A stretch of 64,000 bases of DNA, taken from positions 1,798,001-1,862,000 of the forward strand of contig NZ_CP116256.1 in assembly GCF_027947575.1 (NCBI RefSeq), given 5' to 3'. Of the stretch, positions 1 to 13,174 are shown in pieces (within the stretch, counting starts at the first letter, position 1; each line of letters begins with the position of its first letter). The translations under genes and the position numbers were made by a program. Below the pieces are notes generated by a model, which was not told the origin of the DNA, did no database searches, and saw only the letters and a list, made by a program, of their open reading frames with translations. The stretch comes from Streptomyces rubrogriseus. GTDB taxonomy: Bacteria > Actinomycetota > Actinomycetes > Streptomycetales > Streptomycetaceae.

Positions 1-573
1 CGCGAGCTGGGCCTGCGCCGGGCCCGCGCCGCCACCCTCCTCATGCTGGCCCTGCCCGGCTCGGCCTACGTCTACCAGGGCGAGGAGCTGGGCCTCCCGG
101 ACGTCGTCGACCTGCCCGACGAGGTCCGCCAGGACCCGGCGTACTTCCGCGGCGCGGGCCAGGACGGCTTCCGCGACGGCTGCCGGGTGCCGATCCCGTG
201 GACCCGCGAGGGCTCCTCGTACGGCTTCGGCGACGGCGGCAGCTGGCTGCCGCAGCCGGCGGGCTGGGGCGAGCTGAGCGTCGAGGCGCAGACCGGTGAG
301 CCCGGCTCGACCCTGGAGCTGTACCGCGAGGCCCTGGCCGTCCGCCGCTCCACCGCCGACCTCGGCGCGGGCGACGCGGTCGAGTGGCTGCGCGCCCCGG
401 AGGGCGTCGTCGCCTTCCGGCGCGGGGACTTCGTGTGCGTCGCCAACACCACCGGCGAGTCGGTGGCGGTGCCCGCACACGGGCGCGTCCTGCTGGCCAG
501 CGGGGAGATCACCGAGGCGGCCGGCGAGGCGAAGGTACCGGCGGACACGACGGTGTGGTGGACCCGCGCCTGA
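1..573 (+). CDS. aglA: Alpha-glucosidase, GH13 family, C-terminal part (partial, runs off the left edge)
   Basis: An open frame from base 1 to a TGA at 571-573 encodes the last 190 residues of a GH13 alpha-glucosidase/trehalose-6-phosphate hydrolase type enzyme, which releases glucose from malto-oligosaccharides in the cytoplasm. Visible marks are the post-barrel segment YQGEELGLPDV and the VPIPWTR stretch typical of oligo-1,6-glucosidase relatives, followed by a small beta-sandwich C domain ending in TTVWWTRA. The catalytic residues lie outside the window. A pullulanase gene follows on the same strand, which fits a maltodextrin-use locus; in S. coelicolor aglA follows malEFG. The symbol is inferred from that synteny. 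A strong hairpin follows the stop codon. Confidence 0.85.
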   Translation, partial: RELGLRRARAATLLMLALPGSAYVYQGEELGLPDVVDLPDEVRQDPAYFRGAGQDGFRDGCRVPIPWTREGSSYGFGDGGSWLPQPAGWGELSVEAQTGEPGSTLELYREALAVRRSTADLGAGDAVEWLRAPEGVVAFRRGDFVCVANTTGESVAVPAHGRVLLASGEITEAAGEAKVPADTTVWWTRA

Positions 574-591
574 CGCTCCCTGCGCACCGTT

Positions 592-630
592 GAGGGCCCG
601 CTGCTTCCCCCGGGGGAGCGGCGGGCCCTC
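592..630 (+). terminator. Hairpin downstream of the alpha-glucosidase gene
   Basis: Arms GAGGGCCCGC (592-601) and GCGGGCCCTC (621-630) pair perfectly. An inner GC-rich stem around the CCCCCGGGGG core extends the pairing. There is no U-tract, as is usual for actinobacterial terminators. It lies 18 bp after the stop codon and separates the gene from the next promoter. Confidence 0.7.
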
Positions 631-695
631 GCGCGTCCGCCCGGCCTGTCCCGGTGACCCGGGCAAGTCCTGTGAAAATCCTTTCCGTTACTTTC

Positions 696-718
696 GCAAG
701 TCTTGCCGCAAGACTTGC
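696..718 (+). promoter_or_regulatory. Perfect 23-bp palindrome, probable MalR-type operator
   Basis: The arms GCAAGTCTTGC (696-706) and GCAAGACTTGC (708-718) are exact reverse complements around a single C. The CTTGC/GCAAG half-sites match those of the LacI-family repressor MalR of Streptomyces. A further GCAAG occurs at 663-667. The palindrome covers a possible -35 element (TTGCCG, 703-708) with a weak -10 (TACGGT, 727-732), so binding would block transcription of the pullulanase gene. The assignment to MalR is inferred from sequence and context. Confidence 0.7.
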
Positions 719-782
719 GACGGCGTTACGGTCTCGCCGGGGTCGGACCCGAACGAGCCGTACTCGCAAGGAGCTCACGCCT

Positions 783-6197
<5,415 letters not shown>

Positions 6198-6262
6198 CGG
6201 CAGGAGGTCTGCGGTTAGGGTGAGCCCTGCTGTTGACGTGCTGAACGTAAACGGGAGGGCTC

Positions 6263-6622
6263 ATGCCGCAGATCACCGTCGACTACTCCGACCGGCTCGC
6301 CGGCGACTTCGACCGGCCCGGCTTCGCGCGGGCCCTGCACGAGGCCGTCGTCGAGATCGCGGCCGCGAAGCCGCCGGCCTGCAAGACGCAGTTCCGCCGC
6401 ACCGAGGACACCGTGGTCGGCCCCGACGCCGAGGGGCACGCCGTCGTGCACGTCACGCTCGGGCTGCTCGCGGGCCGCACCGACGAGACCAAGGTGCGGC
6501 TGACCGAGGCCGTCCTGGAACTGCTGCGGCAGTACGCCAAGCCGGGCGACGGCCTCGCCCTGCACGCCTCCGCCGAGGTCCGCGACCTGGACCCGTCCTA
6601 CCGGAAGTTCGAGACCGAGTAG
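6263..6622 (+). CDS. 5-carboxymethyl-2-hydroxymuconate isomerase-like tautomerase
   Basis: This 119-residue protein belongs to the CHMI branch of the tautomerase superfamily. After removal of Met it would expose the N-terminal proline (MPQITVDYS) that acts as the general base in this family. Further conserved features are the FRRTEDTVVG region and a C-terminal RDLDPSYRKFE motif. CHMI isomerises a homoprotocatechuate-pathway intermediate, but no other genes of that pathway are nearby, so the substrate here is unknown. The start ATG has the purine-rich GGGAGGG just upstream. It stands alone between the pullulanase gene and a convergent gene on the other strand. Confidence 0.8.
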   Translation: MPQITVDYSDRLAGDFDRPGFARALHEAVVEIAAAKPPACKTQFRRTEDTVVGPDAEGHAVVHVTLGLLAGRTDETKVRLTEAVLELLRQYAKPGDGLALHASAEVRDLDPSYRKFETE

Positions 6623-6640
6623 CGGGACGGGCACCGGGCC

Positions 6641-7087
6641 TCACGGCAGGTCGCGGCGGCCCAGCCAGGCCGGCCGCACCGGCACCCCGTCCGCGTCCAG
6701 CTCGGGCTCCCGCGCGCCGTCGGGGGCGGGCGGGGCCGCCTCGGCCACCGGCTCCGGGGCCGCCTCGGCCTCGGGTTCCGGCTCGGGCTCGGATGCCTGC
6801 GGCGCCGCGGAGTCCGTCAGCAGCTCCGCCACCGTGAACCGGGTGACGAACGACTGCCAGGCCCCGTCCACGACGAGCAGGAACCCGTCGCCGACCCGCA
6901 GCAGGCGACGGCGACGGGGACTGAGGGGGTGGGTCGGGGAGTAACTCCGCGCCCGCCGCTCCAGCTCCGCGAGCGCCTCCTCGCGGGACCCGGCGACGTG
7001 CGCCACCACCTGGGCCTCCGTGTGCTTGCGCTCCCCGGTGCCCATGGTCGTCTCCACGACCAGCCCCCAGGCCGGCGCGGTACTCAC
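6641..7087 (-). CDS. Conserved hypothetical protein, translationally coupled to a TetR gene
   Basis: I do not recognise a named family. The 148-residue product has a basic, compact N-terminal half (VVAHVAGSREEALAELERRA, then a GDGFLLVVDGAWQS beta-like stretch). A low-complexity Glu/Pro/Ala segment and a short conserved-looking tail VRPAWLGRRDLP follow. No signal peptide or membrane segment is visible. The GTG start at 7087 overlaps the TGA stop of the upstream regulator (GTGA), so the two are cotranscribed and translationally coupled. Earlier in-frame starts are rejected because they would lie inside the TetR gene. Function is unknown. Confidence 0.8.
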   Translation of the reverse strand: MSTAPAWGLVVETTMGTGERKHTEAQVVAHVAGSREEALAELERRARSYSPTHPLSPRRRRLLRVGDGFLLVVDGAWQSFVTRFTVAELLTDSAAPQASEPEPEPEAEAAPEPVAEAAPPAPDGAREPELDADGVPVRPAWLGRRDLP

Positions 7088-7776
7088 CGGGCCGACAGCG
7101 CGAGCAGCCGGTCCACCAGGTCCCCGAACGGGCCGTCGTCCGGCTCGTCGGCGAGGACCCGGCGGACGAGGGCGCCCATCTCCTCGTCGTAGGCGGCGCT
7201 CACCGCCATCAGCGCGGCGAAGTCGTGCACGAGCTGCGCCTCCAGCTCGGCGCGCGGGATGCGACGCCCGTCCAGCCAGAGCAGCGCGGTCGACTCGGCG
7301 AGCGAGATCCAGGAGCGGACGACCAGTTCCAGCCGCGCGGGCGGCTCGGTGACGTCCAGGTGCGAAAGGATCTGGACATACGCGGCCTGCCGTACGGAGT
7401 CCACCAGCGCGTTGGTCGTGGTCGAGCCCACGGCCGGGCCGCCGCGCATCAGGGCCGAGAAACCCGGGCCGTGCTCGTCGACGAAGTCGAAGTAGCGGCC
7501 CATCACGCGCAGCAGCCGCGCGCCCAGCGGACCCTGGCGCGGCTCCACGAACCGGTCCGCCAGATCGTCCGAGGCGCGCTGCAACGCGGCCTCGTACAGG
7601 CTGAGTTTGCCGGGGAAGTAGTGGTAGACCAGCGGGCGCGAGATGCCCGCCGCCGACGCGATCTCGTCGATCGAGACCTCGTCGGGCGAGCGGCGGCTGA
7701 ACAGATCGAGCGCGACGCCGATCAACTGCTGCCGCCGCTCCTCGACGCCCATTCTGCGGCGCACCCCGATAGTCAT
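7084..7776 (-). CDS. TetR/AcrR family transcriptional regulator
   Basis: This 230-residue regulator has a typical N-terminal helix-turn-helix: IDEIASAAGISRPLVYHYF at about residues 41-59. The effector-binding C-terminal domain is longer than average. The ATG at 7776 is preceded by AAGGTG at good spacing. It is separated by a hairpin from the upstream reductase/PF10118 operon on the same strand and overlaps the following small gene by 4 bp. The likely targets are its own operon and the neighbouring oxidoreductase operon, whose promoter carries two inverted repeats near 9870-9934. The regulon and ligand are inferences. Confidence 0.92.
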   Translation of the reverse strand: MTIGVRRRMGVEERRQQLIGVALDLFSRRSPDEVSIDEIASAAGISRPLVYHYFPGKLSLYEAALQRASDDLADRFVEPRQGPLGARLLRVMGRYFDFVDEHGPGFSALMRGGPAVGSTTTNALVDSVRQAAYVQILSHLDVTEPPARLELVVRSWISLAESTALLWLDGRRIPRAELEAQLVHDFAALMAVSAAYDEEMGALVRRVLADEPDDGPFGDLVDRLLALSAR

Positions 7777-7797
7777 ACGAACACCTTACCGATCGAA

Positions 7798-7818
7798 TCC
7801 GGCCCCGAACGGGCCGGA
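7798..7818 (-). terminator. Hairpin after the flavin/2Fe-2S reductase gene
   Basis: TCCGGCCC (7798-7805) and GGGCCGGA (7811-7818) form a perfect 8-bp stem with loop CGAAC. It lies 25 bp past the reductase stop and upstream of the TetR start, so it separates the two transcription units. Confidence 0.6.
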
Positions 7819-7842
7819 CCGGGCATCGGCCTTCATCGGCGT

Positions 7843-8976
7843 TCACATGTCGAGCACGAGCCGGGTGCCGTGGCACCGGGACACGCAGATGAGCATCGAG
7901 TCGCCGCGTTCCGAGTCGGTCAGCAACTCGTCCCGGTGGTCGATCTCGCCCTCCAGCACCTTCTGTTGGCAGGTCCCGCACCAGCCCTGCTCGCAGGAGT
8001 ACGGGGTGTTCGGCAACTCGGTGCGCACGGCGGCCAGCACCGAGGAGTCGCCGGGCACGTTCAGCGTCCGCCCGCTGCGGCGCAGCTCGACCTCGAACTC
8101 CGCGTCGCCGTCGGCCGTCGTACGCGGCGCGAACCGCTCCAGGTGCAGCGCGACGCCCGCCGGGAGGCGCTCCTCCACGGCCGCCATCAGGCCCTCGGGA
8201 CCGCAGCAGTACACGGCCGCGCCCCCGGGGAGGTCCGCCAGGAAGGCGTCGAGACCGGGCCGCCCGTCCTCGTCCTCCGCGACGACGGTGACCCTCCCCC
8301 AGCCTCCGGCCGGGGGGACCCCCATCTCGCTTCGCTCGCCGTCCGGGTCCAGCTTCTCGATCTCCTCCAGGAACGGCATCGACGCCCGCGTCCGCCCGCC
8401 GTACAGCAGCCGCCAGTCGGTGCCCTCGGGCAGGGACCGCAGCATCGGCAGCAACGGCGTGATGCCGATGCCCCCGGCGACGAACGCGTAGGCGGGCGCC
8501 CCGACCAGCGGGAAGCGGTTGCGCGGTCCGCGCACCTCCAGTTCCGTCCCCTCCTGCACCTGCTCGTGCACCTCGCGCGAGCCGCCCCGCCCGTCCTCGA
8601 CCAGCCGCGCGGCCACGGTGTACGACGAGGTGTCCTCCGGGTCGCCGCACAGCGAGTACTGGCGTACCAGGCCCGAGGGCAGCACCAGGTCCAGGTGGGC
8701 GCCCGGCTCCCAGCGCGGCAGGTCGGTCCCCTCCAGGCGCAGCCGCACCACCCCGTCGGCCAGCCGCTCGTGCGCGGTCACCAGCAGCGTCAGCGCGCGG
8801 GAGCGGGGCCGCCCGGAGACCGGCGGGTCCAGCGCGGGCAGCGGCCACAGCGGCGAGCCCTGGACGCGGCGCCGCAGCGCCCGGCGGCCGACGAGCGCGG
8901 CACCGGCCGTACCGGCCGCGAGGAGCAGCGCCGTCGTCCGCCTCGGAGTCGGCCTCGGGCTCGGGTTCGGGCTCAT
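7843..8976 (-). CDS. Flavin reductase with plant-type 2Fe-2S ferredoxin domain
   Basis: The 377-residue product has an N-terminal hydrophobic stretch (about 14-32), then an FAD-binding barrel with the RQYSLCG motif. An NAD(P)-binding domain with GGIGITPLLPML follows, and the C-terminal ferredoxin domain carries cluster ligands in CEQGWCGTC plus a distal cysteine (LICVSRC). It should pass electrons from NAD(P)H to an oxygenase or desaturase-like partner. The ATG at 8976 overlaps the stop of the PF10118 gene (ATGA), so the partner is probably that diiron-type protein. A GC-rich repeat (8293-8340) sits inside the frame and codes for an MGVPPAGGWGR-like insert without breaking it. Confidence 0.92.
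   Translation of the reverse strand: MSPNPSPRPTPRRTTALLLAAGTAGAALVGRRALRRRVQGSPLWPLPALDPPVSGRPRSRALTLLVTAHERLADGVVRLRLEGTDLPRWEPGAHLDLVLPSGLVRQYSLCGDPEDTSSYTVAARLVEDGRGGSREVHEQVQEGTELEVRGPRNRFPLVGAPAYAFVAGGIGITPLLPMLRSLPEGTDWRLLYGGRTRASMPFLEEIEKLDPDGERSEMGVPPAGGWGRVTVVAEDEDGRPGLDAFLADLPGGAAVYCCGPEGLMAAVEERLPAGVALHLERFAPRTTADGDAEFEVELRRSGRTLNVPGDSSVLAAVRTELPNTPYSCEQGWCGTCQQKVLEGEIDHRDELLTDSERGDSMLICVSRCHGTRLVLDM
8293..8340. repeat. GC-rich palindromic repeat embedded in frame in a coding sequence
   Basis: A run of C5, then a CCGGCCGG core, then G6, ACCCCCA and a CTCGCTTCGCTCG hairpin lies inside the reductase gene. It looks like the dispersed Streptomyces element with a GGGGGGACCCCCAT core, which I know mainly from intergenic sites. 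It adds residues between the NAD domain strands without a frameshift. Confidence 0.6.
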
Positions 8977-9866
8977 GCGGCACCTTCCTGGGACTTCTCG
9001 GCGGCCGAGGCGGCGGCCACGGCGGCGGGGGAGGCGGCGAGGTAGGCGACGGCCTGCTCGGTGGAACACTCCTTGGACGGGTGGTAGGCGCGGCTCAGAT
9101 AGCCGGGTATGGAACGCGTGATCGCGCCGGTGGACGGCAGCAGACCCTGCCGGCCGCGTCGGTGGAAGTCCCGGAAGGTGGCCCTGCCGTCGGCGAGCGT
9201 CGGGTCGTTCGCCATGAAGAACCGGGTCCCGCGCTGCCAGAGGAACACCAGCGCGGTGAACGCGGTCGCCCAGGTCCGCACCCGCCGCGCGTAGTCCCCG
9301 TCCACGTGCACGAACAGGTCGAAGGCGACGGACCGGTGCTCGACCTCCTCGGCACCGTGCCAGCGCAGCAGGTCCAGCATGGTCGGATCGGCGCCCCGCC
9401 GGTCGAGCGCCTCGGCGTTCAGCACCCAGTCGCCGAGGAAGGCCGTGTAGTGCTCGATCGCCGCGATCAGCGCCACCCGCTCCAGCAGCCACCACCGCCG
9501 CGGGCGGCCCGGCGGCAGGGTGCGGTCGCCGAGCAGTTTCTCGAAGAGCCAGTCGACCTGCGCCGTGTACGGCGTCGGGTCGAGCCCCTGGTCCCGCAGG
9601 TGCGGCAGCACCTCGTCGTGGGCCTGGGAGTGCATCGCCTCCTGCCCGATGAACCCGATGACGTCCTCGCGCAGCCGCTCGTCCCGGATGTACGGCAGCA
9701 CCTGCTTGTAGACGTGCACGAACCACCGCTCCCCGGCGGGCAGCAGCAGGTGCAGCACGTTGATGGTGTGGGTCGTGAACGGGTCCCCCGGCACCCAGTG
9801 CAGCGGGGTGTCCTCCCAGGCGAAGGACACCTTCCGCGCCTTGAGCGGGACATGCTTGTTAGACAT
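8973..9866 (-). CDS. PF10118-type metal-dependent hydrolase / ferritin-like diiron protein
   Basis: This 297-residue protein matches the family annotated as predicted metal-dependent hydrolase (PF10118). Putative metal ligands lie in a four-helix arrangement: IGQEAMHSQAH (about 93-103), an EHYTAFLGDW segment (about 137) and WHGAEEVEHRSVAFD (about 168-182). The EAMHxQxH plus EExEHR pattern resembles non-haem diiron carboxylate proteins. It is followed with ATGA overlap by an NAD(P)H/FAD/2Fe-2S reductase, so an oxygen-activating pair is a better guess than a plain hydrolase. ATG 9866 lacks a Shine-Dalgarno, and a palindrome lies only 4 bp upstream, which suggests a leaderless TetR-controlled message. 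Confidence 0.88.
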   Translation of the reverse strand: MSNKHVPLKARKVSFAWEDTPLHWVPGDPFTTHTINVLHLLLPAGERWFVHVYKQVLPYIRDERLREDVIGFIGQEAMHSQAHDEVLPHLRDQGLDPTPYTAQVDWLFEKLLGDRTLPPGRPRRWWLLERVALIAAIEHYTAFLGDWVLNAEALDRRGADPTMLDLLRWHGAEEVEHRSVAFDLFVHVDGDYARRVRTWATAFTALVFLWQRGTRFFMANDPTLADGRATFRDFHRRGRQGLLPSTGAITRSIPGYLSRAYHPSKECSTEQAVAYLAASPAAVAAASAAEKSQEGAA

Positions 9867-9869
9867 GGC

Positions 9870-9883
9870 GTCAATGTACTGAC
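9870..9883. promoter_or_regulatory. Inverted repeat at the start of the PF10118/reductase operon
   Basis: GTCAATGTACTGAC carries GTCA/TGAC arms and lies 4 bp upstream of the ATG at 9866. It could be an operator for the TetR regulator encoded downstream. Its position suggests it overlaps the -10 region of a leaderless transcript. Confidence 0.45.
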
Positions 9884-9920
9884 GGGTACGGCCCGGCGGA
9901 ACCCTCCTGCCGGTACTTGT

Positions 9921-9934
9921 TGACGCCAGTGTCA
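9921..9934. promoter_or_regulatory. Second inverted repeat upstream of the same operon
   Basis: TGACGCCAGTGTCA is symmetric at 10 of 14 positions with TGAC/GTCA ends, the same half-site as the site at 9870. The two sites are 37 bp apart and may form a paired operator. Confidence 0.4.
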
Positions 9935-9985
9935 GCTAGTGGTGGGGGTGAGCGCGGGACGGGTGAGCACGGGGGCGGGCGGGTT

Positions 9986-11917
9986 CTAGCGCAGGCCGCC
10001 GATCGTCCGCCCGCCGTCCAGCGTGCCCGTCAGCTCGGCCCGCGCGCCCTGCTCGGCCTTGGCGGTCAGCAGGTTGCCGTCGGCGGAGTCGCTGATGCCG
10101 CCCGTGGCCGCGATCGACTCGGTGTCGGGGCCGCCCGCCGCCAGCAGGTACCAGTGCCCGCCCTCCGACTTCCACAGCACCCCGGCCAGCACCTGCGGAT
10201 CACGCTCGCCGCAGGCCGGCACGTCCTGTGCCTTCGCCGCCACCGCGCCCTGCACGCCGCCCGGCGTCCGGAACTGCGCCAGCACCCGGGCCCCCTCGCC
10301 GCGCCAGGTCTCGGCGCGGGTGCACACCCACGCGCCCGACCCCGTCCCGTCGGGCAGCGGCTGCGTCGCGAACTCCCAGGCGTTCACCGACCGCACCCCC
10401 TGCCCGCGCACCGCGCCCAGCGAGCACGCGTACGGCGCCCAGGCGTCCAGCGCCTTCGCCCCCGAGGCGTCCTTCGCCGCACCGGGACGCCCGGTGGTGA
10501 GCCGGGCCGGCACCAGCTCGCCCAGGTCGGTCACCACCCGGGTGTCCGATCCGTCGGTCAGCTCCAGCGCGTTCCACGACGTACAGGCCCCGGACTGCTG
10601 CTGCACCGGGCTGGCCAGCGGGGACGTCACGCCGTCGGTGAGCGTCAGCTCCCTGGCCCCGGAGTCCGGCTCGACGAGATCGCGCGCCGCCGCCTTCGTC
10701 ACCCAGGGCGCCGTCAGATACCGCACGTTGCCGTCGGCGCGCCCCAGCACCACCGCGGTCGCCGCGGCCCGGCCGGCCCCGTCGGTCCGCGCGAAGTCCA
10801 GGGCGGCACCGGCGGAACCGTCCTTCGGCTCCGCGTACCGGACCAGGCGCAGACCGTCGTGCAGGATCACCACCCGCGCGGTGTCGACCTCCCCCGCGTA
10901 CAGCAGCTGCGGCGGACCGGCCGGACCCCCGGTCTGGGTCCCCGGCGTCGCGGACACCCCCACGCTCTCACCGGGCCGGGCCCAGACGGCGAGGGCGCGG
11001 CGCAGCAGCTCCTCGTCGCCGGTGAGGCCGCCCCGGGCCGGCCACACCGAGAAGTCCGTGCGCGCGGACGTCTCCCAGGCGGCCGGCGCGGCCTTCGTCA
11101 GCCTGCCCGGATCGAGCGCGGCCTCGGCCGCCGGGTTCTGCGCGTACGGCGGCGCCGCGGCACCGTCCGGGCCCCAGCCGTCCCCGGGCAGGCCGAGCAG
11201 TGCCCCGCACACCACCAGCGCCGCCCCGGCGACCAGCGCGGCCTTCGTGTGCTGCCGCCGGCGCAGCAGATCGGTCGGCCGGGCCTGCAACGAGCAGGGG
11301 TCGAACTCGGGGGAGCCGAGCAGCCCGTACTGACCCGGCACCCCGTCGGCCTCGCGCAGCGCGGCGTCCGGGTCGGCGACCCCGGCGGCCCGCAGCACCT
11401 GCCGCACCCCGTCGTCGGGGAGCCGCTCGAGACCGCGCAGCACGTACGCCGCCCGGCCCGGCCCGGAGAGCCCGGACAGCCGCTGGTCCAGGGCGAGTTC
11501 GTCCGCGCCGCCCGAGCGCGGGAAGAGCTTGAGGCCCCTGACGTGGGGCAGCAGCGGCGGCAACTGGGACCGCCGGGGCCACGCCCGGCGCCGCAACGGG
11601 AGCCCCGCCTCCAGCGCCGTACGCACCACCCGCAGCCGGACCAGCGCGTACCCGGGGTCGACCTGGCGGCCGGTCGACTGGGCCGGGATCACCGGGGTGG
11701 TCGTCCGGCTCCGGGGCAGGGCGCGCTGGGTGAGGGCGTGCGCGGACAGGACGCGGCGACCCCGGCCGAGACCCGGCGGGAGCACCAGGTAGGCCAGCCG
11801 CGCCAGACGCGGATAGTGCTCGACGAGCGCGGCCTCGGCCTGCTCGACGTCGACGACCGGGTCGGCCGAGGAGGCGGAGGACGGTGCGGGGCGCGGGGCG
11901 ACATCCTGTGGCTGCAC
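9986..11917 (-). CDS. Membrane-anchored protein with degenerate sigma-factor-like N terminus
   Basis: The 643-residue product is not a recognised named protein. The first about 220 residues resemble an eroded ECF sigma factor: EAALVEHYPRLARLAYLVLP at the start, and a later ALDQRLSGLSGPGRAAYVLRGLERLPDDGV segment like the region 4 approach. A clear recognition helix is missing. One transmembrane segment follows (AALVAGAALVVCGALLGL, about 230-247). The remaining about 390 residues would be extracytoplasmic and contain scattered cysteines (GACTSW, PYACSLG, WVCTRAE, VPACGE). Similar proteins occur across Streptomyces as hypotheticals. It could be a transmembrane sensor built from a dead sigma factor. 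Start choice is uncertain. Confidence 0.75.
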   Translation of the reverse strand: MQPQDVAPRPAPSSASSADPVVDVEQAEAALVEHYPRLARLAYLVLPPGLGRGRRVLSAHALTQRALPRSRTTTPVIPAQSTGRQVDPGYALVRLRVVRTALEAGLPLRRRAWPRRSQLPPLLPHVRGLKLFPRSGGADELALDQRLSGLSGPGRAAYVLRGLERLPDDGVRQVLRAAGVADPDAALREADGVPGQYGLLGSPEFDPCSLQARPTDLLRRRQHTKAALVAGAALVVCGALLGLPGDGWGPDGAAAPPYAQNPAAEAALDPGRLTKAAPAAWETSARTDFSVWPARGGLTGDEELLRRALAVWARPGESVGVSATPGTQTGGPAGPPQLLYAGEVDTARVVILHDGLRLVRYAEPKDGSAGAALDFARTDGAGRAAATAVVLGRADGNVRYLTAPWVTKAAARDLVEPDSGARELTLTDGVTSPLASPVQQQSGACTSWNALELTDGSDTRVVTDLGELVPARLTTGRPGAAKDASGAKALDAWAPYACSLGAVRGQGVRSVNAWEFATQPLPDGTGSGAWVCTRAETWRGEGARVLAQFRTPGGVQGAVAAKAQDVPACGERDPQVLAGVLWKSEGGHWYLLAAGGPDTESIAATGGISDSADGNLLTAKAEQGARAELTGTLDGGRTIGGLR

Positions 11918-12008
11918 GTTCAGCAGAACGAGCGAACGGGGCGATGGTCACCGTACGACCACCGCCCCGGGATGCGGGGATGCGGGGGTTCGGGGGTTCG
12001 GGGGTGCG

Positions 12009-12518
12009 CTACTCCTCCGGCTCCACCAGCAGCCGCGCGTAGTTGGCCATCGACCTCTGGTAGCGCGGCAGATGGGGTGCCAGCGCGCCGAGCACCAGGG
12101 ACAGGCCCTCGCGGTCGCGGCCCATGCTCGACAGGCAGAGCGCGAGCGTGGCGCGCACGGCGTCGTCCAACTCGTCCGACGGGGCGACCAGTTCCGGCGA
12201 GAGCAGCTTCACGCCCTCCTCCGGGTGCCCGGTGTTCCGCAGCGAGCTGGAGAGCTGGATCTTCGCCCGCCGCCCCTTGTAGGCGCTCGCCTCGCCGAGT
12301 CCGCGCTCCAGCGCCTCGCGGTACAGCGGCACCGCCCGGTCGGAGTGGCCCGTGGAGTCCCAGGCGCAGGCCCGCTCGAACAGGCCGAGGGGGCTGTCCG
12401 CGGGCAACTCGTCGGCGAGGGCGTCGACGACCGCCCGGAAGTCGGCCGCGTCCTCCTCGGCGTAGTCGTCGAACGCCGCCCAGGCGGCTCTCACCCGCTC
12501 TTCCCAGTCCTGGTCCAC
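12009..12518 (-). CDS. Tetratricopeptide repeat protein
   Basis: This 169-residue soluble protein is built from helical pairs of the TPR type. Clear units are LPADSPLGLFERACAWDSTG, HSDRAVPLYREALERG and a following SSLRNTGHPEEGVKLL segment, matching the small actinobacterial TPR family (TPR_5-like). The GTG at 12518 gives the usual start VDQDWEERVRAAW; longer upstream extensions have no domain similarity. It has no enzymatic motif and probably mediates protein contacts. It is transcribed away from the lipoprotein gene at 12653. Confidence 0.8.
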   Translation of the reverse strand: MDQDWEERVRAAWAAFDDYAEEDAADFRAVVDALADELPADSPLGLFERACAWDSTGHSDRAVPLYREALERGLGEASAYKGRRAKIQLSSSLRNTGHPEEGVKLLSPELVAPSDELDDAVRATLALCLSSMGRDREGLSLVLGALAPHLPRYQRSMANYARLLVEPEE

Positions 12519-12652
12519 GGCCCCACTCTCGCACGGCGGCCGCACAACGGCACCCGGACTCCTGAGTACTTCGCGCCCCGTGCCCGTATCGATGACGGGG
12601 CCCCTCGCCGGGGCTCCGTGCGGCATGTCGCCCCACCGGACCGGAGGAACAC

Positions 12653-13099
12653 ATGAGGCTGACCCGACCGATGCTCGCACCGGCCGCCCTGGCGGCGGTC
12701 CTGGCGCTGACGGGCTGCGGCGCCGACGGGGACGGCGCGGACACCGTGCCCGCGACGGCGACCGGCAGCCTGGAACACCTGGCCGCCGAGGCCGAGTGCA
12801 CCCCGAACATGCAGACCGACGCCGACACCATCCGCCAGGCCCTGTGCGGGAAGGGCGACGGGAAGTACGTCCTCGCCACCTTCTCCACCGACCGCGGCCA
12901 GCGCGAGTGGATCAACACGGCCAAGGACTACGGCGGCTTCTACCTCGTCGGCCGCAAGTGGGTCGCCGTCGGCCACGAGGACGTGGTGGCCGACCTGCGC
13001 GGCACCCTCGGCGGAACCCTGGAGCAGGGCGTCCAGCACGGGGGCGGCGGCGCCGGGCACTCGGCCGGGCACGGCGAACACGCCGGGCATTCCGGCTGA
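12653..13099 (+). CDS. Small secreted lipoprotein with histidine-rich tail
   Basis: This 148-residue lipoprotein has a signal peptide and lipobox ALTGCGAD (Cys near residue 22). The mature part is about 80 residues with two cysteines (AECTPNM, ALCGKG) and a VLATFSTDRGQREWI stretch. It ends in a Gly/His tail (HGGGGAGHSAGHGEHAGHSG) that could bind metal ions. GGAGGA sits 6 nt before the ATG. The gene stands alone and converges on a DUF1996 gene across a strong bidirectional terminator. Function is unknown. Confidence 0.85.
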   Translation: MRLTRPMLAPAALAAVLALTGCGADGDGADTVPATATGSLEHLAAEAECTPNMQTDADTIRQALCGKGDGKYVLATFSTDRGQREWINTAKDYGGFYLVGRKWVAVGHEDVVADLRGTLGGTLEQGVQHGGGGAGHSAGHGEHAGHSG

Positions 13100-13118
13100 C
13101 CGGACGCGGACGCGCGAA

Positions 13119-13151
13119 GGGGGCCGGTGACGGAAATCCGTCACCGGCCCC
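13119..13151. terminator. Bidirectional terminator hairpin
   Basis: GGGGCCGGTGACGGA (13120-13134) pairs perfectly with TCCGTCACCGGCCCC (13137-13151). It lies between two convergent genes (stops at 13099 and 13175) and can serve both. Confidence 0.85.
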
Positions 13152-13174
13152 TCCCTGCAACCGGGCCGGTACCG

